A stretch of 7,009 nt of DNA. It comes from an uncultured bacterium (GTDB lineage Bacteria > Cyanobacteriota > Vampirovibrionia > Gastranaerophilales > Gastranaerophilaceae). The stretch's first letter is position 1. Each line of letters opens with the position of its first letter. Location: the NCBI GenBank assembly GCA_900553205.1, contig USCK01000100.1, positions 1 through 7,009 of the forward strand, given 5' to 3'. The position numbers and the translations under genes were made by a program. Below are positions 1-6,102 of the stretch, one piece after another. The notes under the pieces are model-generated. The model had not been told where the DNA came from, did not search any database, and was given only the letters and a program-made list of their open reading frames with translations.

Positions 1-24
1 CATCTCTCTCTTTGTTCGTGCCTC

Positions 25-90
25 TGCTCGGCTTGCTGAAGAATCTCATGCAAGGCTTGTCAGAGATATTTCTCTACGCTCAAGATGACA
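25..90. repeat. Imperfect inverted repeat / hairpin, dispersed-repeat-like
   Basis: The core can fold as a hairpin: ATCTC (43-47) pairs with GAGAT (63-67), continued by TG/CA and CAA/TTG pairs around a GGC loop at 54-56, with small bulges. The right arm, read on the minus strand, begins TGTCATCTTGAGCGTAG and ends ATATCTC. This resembles, from memory, a short intergenic repeat (CATTCTGAGCG...GAATCTC) scattered through many gut bacterial genomes. The left arm is more diverged but ends in GAAGAATCTC (38-47). The segment is visibly richer in G and C than the surrounding sequence. It lies downstream of the 947-residue gene. No run of T follows on either strand, so it is not a convincing intrinsic terminator. 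Confidence 0.5.
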
Positions 91-100
91 TAAAATTTTC

Positions 101-132
101 TTAATCACTTAGTCACTTAATAACTTAGTCAC
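101..132. repeat. Two tandem 16-bp direct repeats
   Basis: TTAATCACTTAGTCAC (101-116) is followed immediately by TTAATAACTTAGTCAC (117-132), differing at one base (106 versus 122). A degenerate start of a third unit (TTTAA) follows. The array lies 10 bp beyond the stop codon of the minus-strand 947-residue gene, so it would sit in that gene's 3' untranslated region. Function is unknown; slippage or a marker of nearby mobile or repeat sequence are possibilities. Confidence 0.85.
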
Positions 133-141
133 TTTAAAAAT

Positions 142-2985
142 CTAGCTAAACAATTTGAAGGTTAAGTCAACATTGTCTTTGATAACAGATTTCAGTGAAT
201 CTTGTTCAGTTTTTATAGAGCTTCTTTCTGCTTCGCATTGTTGAAGTTCAGTATCAATTTTTGTTTCTTTTTTGTTGATTTTCTTCATGTCTTTTTCATA
301 AGTTGCTTCTGCTTTTTTAACATTTTCTGTATTAGCAACTTCTTGAAGAGAGGTCTCGTCAGCTACTGAGACTTCTCTTTGTGTAGCTTCTTTAGTAACG
401 GCATTGTATTCCATTGTCACAAGTGTTGCTCTGGCGTTATTAATCATATTGGTCAACCACTCGGTACTATCACAAAGCGCTGCTTCATCAGGAGTATCTC
501 CGATAATGATGTATCCACCTAATTGTGCATAATAATCTTTGATAAGTTGTTGTGTCGTAGAATTATCATAATCAATGACATTACGAGTGCCATGTATTGG
601 GTTTTGTTTCTCTGCATATGTAACTTTTACATCTTTTGAGCGGTCTTGGCTATCGTAGTTGACATTGTAGTTGTCTAAATTATCGATTTCAGGATTAATT
701 TCAGTAGATTTAGTTTTAGTTTTAATGTTATTGAATAAATTTTGTAAATTTGTATTTGTTTTCTTTGTTTTAGAATATTCTACTAAAATATCATTAACTC
801 TACCTAAAGCTGCAAGGTCTTGTTTATTGTCTGTTTTATATAATTTTAAGAAAGCTTCAATATCAGCATCTGTAATGCTTGAACCTGCCATTTTTGCAGC
901 TGCTTTCAAGTTCGCTTCTATTGTTTTTTTATTCGCTACAGTCAGATTACCGTTACTGCCGTTAAAAGTTGCATCCCAACTTTGGTCTTCGGTTTGTCGT
1001 TTTATTTTACCTGATGACATTGTTCCGTCAGTTTGATAAGCTCCTGTGTTACTTGTTGTTCCATCTTGAATATCTTTAACCAATAATCTTGCGAAAATAT
1101 CATCATTATTACCTTTCAAGTATGATACCAATTTGTTATTCAAGTAGAATAATTTTTTATTATCAGTATCAGAGTCTTGGAATTGGTTTAAGAAATTTGC
1201 AACGTTTTGTTCTATTTCAGCCTTTTGGCTGCCATCTGTATCCGTATATGGGTCGTATTCTCCGGCTTTTATCATTGCTGCAACCAAGTTTGAAGTCAAA
1301 CCTGAATTTGAAGGAGTTTTACCTGCAACAAGGAAGGATTCAACCCCTCCTCCGGTTTCGGGAATAGTTGCGTTTCCGGTTTTAGTTTGTCCAACCATAT
1401 TCATTCCGGGGTTAATACCTGCACCATAGCCACTATCTATAAATTTTGCATCTGTTGTATCTGTTACGGCATCATTTGTACCAATAAATACACCTGCAGA
1501 GCCTGAAGAAGAATTTATCTTGGCTGTAGTATTAATATTGGTAAATGTGAAAGTATCTTCATAATCATCATAACATTGTAAAGTCCCAACAAAGCCTCCA
1601 ACACTGCTATTGCCAGAAATAGTACCACCTGTGTAAACTTTGTTTACATCGGTAACATAGCTATTTGAACCTTCTTTGTAATTGCCTTTATCAGGATCAC
1701 TATACCAATACCCTGCAATACCCCCAACATTAGAAGTTCCGGTTACATTTCCAACACTATAAACATTGTTGAAAGTTGGATTAGAATGTGGGGCTGAACT
1801 GCTACGATCACTATTAAAGCGAACTTCATAGTGCCCCATTATTCCACCGGTATTTTCTGTTCCTATCACATTAACAGAAGATGCGATATTAGAAACTATA
1901 GTTGCAGCACCACCTTGGTTCTTAAAATGCCCTGCAACAGCTCCTGTGTAGTTACCGTTACTCTTTACAGTACCACCTGTCAGTTTTATATTAGTAAGGT
2001 TTGAATCAAAAGCTTCTCCAACTAACCCACCAATATTTTTTTGATTAGCAGTGTTGTTGATATTCAAGTTCTCTAATTCAAGATTTTTAATATTAGCACC
2101 GGTTGCAGTATCAAATAAACCTTGAGAACCTGTCAGGTTTGATATCTTGTAACCGTTACCGTCAAAAGTACCTTTAAAATTCTTGATACCACTCCAGTTT
2201 GTAACGTTTTTCATATTGACATCGCCGGTCATTACAAAGTTTACTCCTGCAGTTGACTGAGTTGCTGATAGCTCTAACAATTTGTTTAAGTCATTTGCAT
2301 TTGAAATTGTATAAGTTTGACCTGCAGTGAAGGAGCTAACTGTAGAAACATCAATTCCACTAACAGTTTTATGAGTGTTATTAAATTCAGCATAAGGAGC
2401 TAATTCTTCTTCATCAAATGTAGGGTCTGTAGAGTTCTCTACAGGACTGTATGTATAATTGTAGCTGAATTTTGAAAATGAAGAGTTTCCAACAGCAGTG
2501 AACGCAGTTACTGTATCGAGGTCACGAACTGTCTCATAGCCTTTTATATAATCTTCCGGTTTAGTTGGTGCATTTTTTTGTATTAACCAATCTTCTAAAG
2601 AACCTGTAAAATTGTCATTTTCTTTAATACCGTTAGCATCTGCATAAGCTTTTGTAACAATAAGTTTGCCTGTAGCAGTGTCTTTTAGAAACATAGATGT
2701 TGCTGCATAAGTTTTGTCTTTATCATAAAATTGTGAATTAGCAGGTATCATACCATCAACTAACATTGATAATGTCGCATCTTTGAAGGTGTCTGAACCT
2801 GAATTATCAAAAATTCTGGCTTGGATTTTTGTTGCATTAAGTGCTGTTAAATATGTGTTATAAACTCTATCGGAATCGTTTGCCATCTGAAGTTTTTCAG
2901 CTTGCAATTTTTGCGCTCTATACTCCACGTTGTGTTGACGTGCAGTTAACGACAATAATCTGGCTTGTGATGACGACATTCCCAT
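142..2985 (-). CDS. Large GLUG-repeat surface-type protein with helical ends
   Basis: This 947-residue protein has no assigned function; a secreted or surface adhesin/fibre role is inferred. Residues 1-55 are a predicted helix with no signal peptide and no Arg/Lys-plus-hydrophobic stretch. Residues 205-545 look like a right-handed beta-helix: a typical lead-in (KGTFDGNGYKISNL, 271-284) is followed by GLUG-type motifs GGLVG 319, GAVAG 348, GGIMG 380, GGIAG 421, GGFVG 463 and GVFIG 498. Residues 555-770 form a mostly helical domain I do not recognise. Residues 800-870 (GGYIIIGDTPDEA...EWLTNMI) and the charged coiled coil 885-947 match, from memory, the conserved C-terminus of a family common in Gastranaerophilales. 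It is rich in Asn, Thr, Ser and Gly. The start is chosen because AAGGGA lies 12 nt upstream and MGMS is the family's usual beginning; ATG 2979 is an alternative. It is transcribed divergently from ctpA. Gene reality is near certain, GLUG content likely, exact role unknown. Confidence 0.9.
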   Translation of the reverse strand: MGMSSSQARLLSLTARQHNVEYRAQKLQAEKLQMANDSDRVYNTYLTALNATKIQARIFDNSGSDTFKDATLSMLVDGMIPANSQFYDKDKTYAATSMFLKDTATGKLIVTKAYADANGIKENDNFTGSLEDWLIQKNAPTKPEDYIKGYETVRDLDTVTAFTAVGNSSFSKFSYNYTYSPVENSTDPTFDEEELAPYAEFNNTHKTVSGIDVSTVSSFTAGQTYTISNANDLNKLLELSATQSTAGVNFVMTGDVNMKNVTNWSGIKNFKGTFDGNGYKISNLTGSQGLFDTATGANIKNLELENLNINNTANQKNIGGLVGEAFDSNLTNIKLTGGTVKSNGNYTGAVAGHFKNQGGAATIVSNIASSVNVIGTENTGGIMGHYEVRFNSDRSSSAPHSNPTFNNVYSVGNVTGTSNVGGIAGYWYSDPDKGNYKEGSNSYVTDVNKVYTGGTISGNSSVGGFVGTLQCYDDYEDTFTFTNINTTAKINSSSGSAGVFIGTNDAVTDTTDAKFIDSGYGAGINPGMNMVGQTKTGNATIPETGGGVESFLVAGKTPSNSGLTSNLVAAMIKAGEYDPYTDTDGSQKAEIEQNVANFLNQFQDSDTDNKKLFYLNNKLVSYLKGNNDDIFARLLVKDIQDGTTSNTGAYQTDGTMSSGKIKRQTEDQSWDATFNGSNGNLTVANKKTIEANLKAAAKMAGSSITDADIEAFLKLYKTDNKQDLAALGRVNDILVEYSKTKKTNTNLQNLFNNIKTKTKSTEINPEIDNLDNYNVNYDSQDRSKDVKVTYAEKQNPIHGTRNVIDYDNSTTQQLIKDYYAQLGGYIIIGDTPDEAALCDSTEWLTNMINNARATLVTMEYNAVTKEATQREVSVADETSLQEVANTENVKKAEATYEKDMKKINKKETKIDTELQQCEAERSSIKTEQDSLKSVIKDNVDLTFKLFS

Positions 2986-2997
2986 TTTCTTGTGTTT

Positions 2998-3003
2998 TCC
3001 CTT
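2998..3003 (-). promoter_or_regulatory. Probable ribosome binding site of the 947-residue protein gene
   Basis: On the minus strand AAGGGA lies 12 nt before ATG 2985. The distance is longer than ideal, but it is the only purine-rich Shine-Dalgarno-like match near the start, and it supports ATG 2985 over ATG 2979. Confidence 0.4.
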
Positions 3004-3032
3004 ATTTTAGATACCATTACACATGATATTCT

Positions 3033-3044
3033 GTTATGTATAAC
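3033..3044. promoter_or_regulatory. Short dyad GTTAT-N2-ATAAC in the divergent control region
   Basis: GTTATGTATAAC has perfect 5-bp arms around two central bases, 48 bp upstream of the 947-residue gene. It could be an operator, or part of a -10 element for the minus-strand gene (TATACAT read on that strand), but no convincing -35 accompanies it. A 5-bp dyad in AT-rich DNA may arise by chance. Confidence 0.2.
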
Positions 3045-3084
3045 GGCATAAAACTCTTAAAACATTAGGAATTTGGAATTTTTA

Positions 3085-3103
3085 TTTACAAAAGTTTACA
3101 AAA
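3085..3103. repeat. Direct repeat TTTACAAAA with 10-bp period
   Basis: TTTACAAAA occurs at 3085-3093 and again at 3095-3103, exactly one helical turn apart, inside the divergent region between the 947-residue gene and ctpA. Each copy includes TTTACA, a fair -35 match, but no good -10 lies at 16-18 bp. A regulator binding on one DNA face is conceivable; function is not shown. Confidence 0.35.
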
Positions 3104-3140
3104 TTGAAGGGTGATAAATTATCTCTATCCGGATGTATAT

Positions 3141-3150
3141 TGATTAATAT
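3141..3150 (+). promoter_or_regulatory. Weak candidate -10 element for ctpA
   Basis: TGATTAATAT contains TAATAT (3145-3150, 4 of 6 matches to TATAAT) preceded by a TG dinucleotide one base further upstream than the ideal position. Transcription would begin near 3157, only a few bases before ATG 3160 or about 18-21 before ATG 3175/3178. No good -35 is seen, so this is a tentative call. Confidence 0.22.
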
Positions 3151-3159
3151 TTTCCATTG

Positions 3160-4401
3160 ATGTTAAATGTTTTTATGATGAAAAAACAGGGCTTTATTGT
3201 TATTCTAACCGTTATTATATTATTTGTCGTAAACCAAATAATAGTAGGCTTTTTGACGGTTCCCCCAACTGTTAATCCAAACAGCTTAACAGACACTTCT
3301 CAAATAAGTCCTCAAAAACTCTTTGAAAAAACATGGAAAGAAATTGACTCAGGGTTTTATGATTCTTCTCTAAATTCTCAAAACTGGTCTTATTGGAAAA
3401 AGCATTACAAAGGAAAAATCCAAACCGATGAAGATGCAAAAGTCGCAATAGATACAATGATAGCTAGTCTTGATGATGATTATTCACGCTATTTGAACAA
3501 AAAAGAATATGCAGAACAAAACAGCTCTATAGAATCTAAAATTTCTGGCATAGGTGTTAATATCATGAATGATGCCGGCAAGATTTTGGTATATAGTGTG
3601 CTTGACGGTACTCCTGCACAAACTGCAGGTATAAAAGCAAATGATATTATCAACAAAGTTGACGGCAAAAATGTCAGTGGCATGAATATTGCAGATGTAG
3701 CAGCTTTGGTAAGAGGGAAAGAAAATACCCGGGTCACACTGGAATTGATAAGAAACAAAAAAAAGCTGACAAAAGTAGTAACCCGAAAATCAATAAAAAT
3801 TGAATCCGTAAAATCCTCAGTCAAAAAAGATATCGGTTATATTCAAATCTCAAGTTTTATAGGTTCTTCAACCACAACAGAATTTTTATCTGCTCTTGAC
3901 AAAACAAAGGATACAAAAGGTCTGATTCTTGATTTGAGAGGAAATACCGGTGGGCTTTTGGCGAATGCAGTTTATATTGCAAATGTATTTTTAGATAATG
4001 GAACAATAGTAAACATAGTATCAAGAAACGGTCAAGTCGAAGATATCAAAGCTCAATCCAGCCTACTCCATATTGATAAACCTATAGTCTTGCTTGTTGA
4101 CGGTGCAAGTGCAAGCGCAAGCGAAATCTTGTCAGGTGCTTTGAAGGATCATCACAAAGCAATTCTTGTCGGTACAAAAACCTTTGGCAAAGGTATGGTT
4201 CAAAGAATAATACCTCTACCAAATTCTACAGGTCTTAATCTTACAATAGCAAAATACCTTACTCCAAACGGTTCTGATATCAACAAAAAAGGTATAGTTC
4301 CTGATTATGTCGTAAAATATACAGAACATGATTTCCAAACTCATCGTGACCCACAGCGAGAAAAAGCTGAACAAATACTATCCGTATTAATTTCTCGATA
4401 G
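3160..4401 (+). CDS. ctpA: C-terminal processing protease CtpA (PDZ, peptidase S41)
   Basis: This is a carboxyl-terminal processing serine protease that cleaves envelope or exported proteins outside the cytoplasmic membrane. Numbered from ATG 3160 (413 residues), about 12-34 form a single hydrophobic signal anchor (FIVILTVIILFVV). A short N-terminal helical part follows at about 50-120, with the family's D-D-Y-S-x-Y-L signature (DDDYSRYL, 105-112). The PDZ domain spans roughly 126-202 (SGIGVNI; GTPAQTAGI). The S41 protease core runs from about 212 to 388. The catalytic Ser/Lys/Gln triad is visible: S319 in ASASASE, K344 in TFGKG and Q348 in GMVQ, with the 25- and 4-residue spacings known for CtpB-type enzymes. 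Length is normal for the family. The start is uncertain: TTG 3157, ATG 3160, ATG 3175 and ATG 3178 are in frame and none has a clear Shine-Dalgarno site; the last two would give a conventional MMKKQ signal anchor. uvrC follows 24 bp downstream. In cyanobacteria, CtpA paralogues mature the D1 protein, which is not expected here. Confidence 0.93.
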   Translation: MLNVFMMKKQGFIVILTVIILFVVNQIIVGFLTVPPTVNPNSLTDTSQISPQKLFEKTWKEIDSGFYDSSLNSQNWSYWKKHYKGKIQTDEDAKVAIDTMIASLDDDYSRYLNKKEYAEQNSSIESKISGIGVNIMNDAGKILVYSVLDGTPAQTAGIKANDIINKVDGKNVSGMNIADVAALVRGKENTRVTLELIRNKKKLTKVVTRKSIKIESVKSSVKKDIGYIQISSFIGSSTTTEFLSALDKTKDTKGLILDLRGNTGGLLANAVYIANVFLDNGTIVNIVSRNGQVEDIKAQSSLLHIDKPIVLLVDGASASASEILSGALKDHHKAILVGTKTFGKGMVQRIIPLPNSTGLNLTIAKYLTPNGSDINKKGIVPDYVVKYTEHDFQTHRDPQREKAEQILSVLISR

Positions 4402-4409
4402 ATAGAATG

Positions 4410-4418
4410 TGATATAAT
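4410..4418 (+). promoter_or_regulatory. Extended -10 promoter element immediately upstream of uvrC
   Basis: TGATATAAT is a perfect match to the extended -10 consensus (TG-N-TATAAT). It begins 9 bp after the ctpA stop. The last base is 7 bp before the A of the uvrC start codon, so transcription would be expected to begin at or within a base or two of that codon. The -35 region (around 4390-4396) is poor, which extended -10 promoters tolerate. There is no Shine-Dalgarno site between this element and the ATG. Confidence 0.45.
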
Positions 4419-4425
4419 TACCGGT

Positions 4426-6102
4426 ATGAATGAGAAGTTAGCGCAAACCTTAAAATTAGTTCCGACTTTATCGGGGTGTTATATTTATTACAACAATGAA
4501 GATGAAGTGATTTATGTCGGAAAAGCTAAGAATCTAAAACGCCGAGTATATAGCTATTTCCACAAAAAACATGACAGTGTAAAAGTCGCAGTTTTGGTTT
4601 CCAATATCGAGAGAATGGAATACATTATCACAGATTCGGAAGTCGAAGCGCTAATCCTTGAATCTCACTTGATAAAGAAATACAAACCAAAATACAACAT
4701 CTTGTTAAAAGACGATAAAAAGTATCCGTATTTCTTGATAACAGATGAAGCATACCCTCGTATCGTTATTGTACGCAAGAAGAATATGAATCCTGACAAA
4801 GGTCGTTATTACGGACCTTATACAGATATAAGAGCTATGCATTCAACTTTGGATTTTCTAAAAAAAATCTTTCCTCTGAAACAATGTAAAACTCCAAAGT
4901 TTACAAGCCGTCCTTGTCTTTATTATCACATAGGACGTTGTATGGCTCCCTGTCAAAATTTGATATCCCCAGAAGATTATAAAAAACTCGTTTCTCAAGT
5001 CGAATTGTTTTTATCGGGTCGCCAGTCAGAACTCTTAAAAAAACTCAAATCAGAAATGGAACGATTTGCAGAGGCTGAACAGTTTGAAAAAGCTGCACGA
5101 TTGCGTGACAGTTATTTAGATTTGCAAAAAACTCTTGAACGACAAAAAGTTGTATTTGAAAATACTAAACTTAACGAAGATGTTATTTCTACAATACACG
5201 AGGATGGAATCCTTGCGATAACAATTCTTCTGATTAGAGAAGGTCGTCTGATAGACAAAAAAGATTTCACTTATTTTGACGAATCAGATGAAACCGTTGA
5301 ACTGTTTAAAACCTTCTTTAGGGAGTATTATTCAAACCTTCAGCTTGAATATCCTGACAAAATTGTGTCAAACTCTCTCGAAGCTATCGGCGAAAAAGAA
5401 CTTTATCAAGACTGGTTAAAGCTACTTTCTAACAAAAATGTGAAAATAAGTTATGGTAAAACTAAACAAGGCAAAGAGCTTACAGAGCTTGCACTGAAAA
5501 ATGCACGCAACCTTTTAGAAACAGCCAAGCTGAAAAAATTAACCACAATAAGAAATGATTTCAACGAAGTAGGCTCATATCTAATGGAAAAATTACACCT
5601 GAAAACTTTTCCAAATAGAATTGAGTGCTACGATATTTCACATATTCAAGGTACAAATACCGTTGCCTCTATGGTTGTTTTTGAAAACGGGCAATCCAAA
5701 AAATCCGAATACAGAAGGTTTAAGCTAAAATCCACAGAAGGCAAGCCTGATGATTTCTTATCAATGAAGGAAGTACTTTCAAGGCGTTTAGCCAGAATGG
5801 GTGAACCAAAATGGGCAAAACCAAATCTTGTAATCATTGACGGTGGCAAGGGGCAGCTTTCGTCAGTTATAGAAATAGTAGAAGAACTAGGAATGACTGA
5901 TATAGATTTTGTATCTCTTGCCAAACGAGAGGAAGAAGTTTTCTTGCCACATCAGTCTGACCCGATTAGGATTCCGATGGATTCCAATGTAATGTTTTTA
6001 ATCCAGCGTATCAGAGATGAAGCGCACAGATTTGCGATAACATATCACAGGCAACTACGGTCAAAATCTGCAATAGATGCACTAAACTCGCCTAAGATTT
6101 AA
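4426..6102 (+). CDS. uvrC: UvrABC excinuclease subunit C, lacking the C-terminal HhH domain
   Basis: UvrC makes the two incisions either side of a DNA lesion after UvrA/UvrB loading. The 558-residue product shows an N-terminal GIY-YIG nuclease (about 13-95; GCYIYY at 17, VIYVGKAKNLKRR at 28, with Y19, Y30, K33, R40 and the glutamate of EALILE as expected active-site residues). A four-cysteine set C154, C164, C172, C176 matches the spacing pattern of the UvrC iron-sulfur cluster. A UVR motif for UvrB contact lies at about 202-237 (EMERFAEAEQFEKAARLRD). The RNase H-like nuclease occupies about 380-541, with D403 (CYDISH), D442/D443 (PDDF), D472 (IDGGKGQ) and H534 (DEAHRFA) all present. The protein then stops after ALNSPKI, so the usual tandem helix-hairpin-helix of about 50 residues is missing. 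There is no Shine-Dalgarno site; an extended -10 lies just upstream. The end overlaps csaB by 11 bp in convergent orientation. Confidence 0.97.
   Translation: MNEKLAQTLKLVPTLSGCYIYYNNEDEVIYVGKAKNLKRRVYSYFHKKHDSVKVAVLVSNIERMEYIITDSEVEALILESHLIKKYKPKYNILLKDDKKYPYFLITDEAYPRIVIVRKKNMNPDKGRYYGPYTDIRAMHSTLDFLKKIFPLKQCKTPKFTSRPCLYYHIGRCMAPCQNLISPEDYKKLVSQVELFLSGRQSELLKKLKSEMERFAEAEQFEKAARLRDSYLDLQKTLERQKVVFENTKLNEDVISTIHEDGILAITILLIREGRLIDKKDFTYFDESDETVELFKTFFREYYSNLQLEYPDKIVSNSLEAIGEKELYQDWLKLLSNKNVKISYGKTKQGKELTELALKNARNLLETAKLKKLTTIRNDFNEVGSYLMEKLHLKTFPNRIECYDISHIQGTNTVASMVVFENGQSKKSEYRRFKLKSTEGKPDDFLSMKEVLSRRLARMGEPKWAKPNLVIIDGGKGQLSSVIEIVEELGMTDIDFVSLAKREEEVFLPHQSDPIRIPMDSNVMFLIQRIRDEAHRFAITYHRQLRSKSAIDALNSPKI

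Noticed and set aside
1..141. A tRNA or small structured RNA gene at the left edge
   Set aside because: The hairpin at 41-72 has no cloverleaf arms, T-loop sequence or CCA end, and nothing else in the stretch folds convincingly.
671..1036. Plus-strand open frame of 121 codons inside the 947-residue gene
   Set aside because: It lies wholly antisense to a long gene with recognisable domains, has the hydrophobic, Leu/Val/Phe-rich composition typical of antisense frames, and has no Shine-Dalgarno site or motif.
1452..2034. Repeated Gly-Gly codons suggesting a CRISPR-like or tandem DNA repeat
   Set aside because: The repetition is at protein level (GLUG motifs), with irregular spacing and diverged DNA; there are no constant repeats or equal spacers.
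2811..2985. Signal peptide at the N-terminus of the 947-residue protein
   Set aside because: The first 55 residues are amphipathic and charged throughout, with no hydrophobic core or cleavage site.
3489..3824. Minus-strand open frame of 111 codons across the ctpA PDZ region
   Set aside because: It is antisense to conserved PDZ codons, rich in Phe/Ser/Leu as expected of a shadow, and has no family features.
5646..5924. Minus-strand open frame of 92 codons inside the uvrC nuclease domain
   Set aside because: It is antisense to highly conserved catalytic sequence and shows no independent coding sign.
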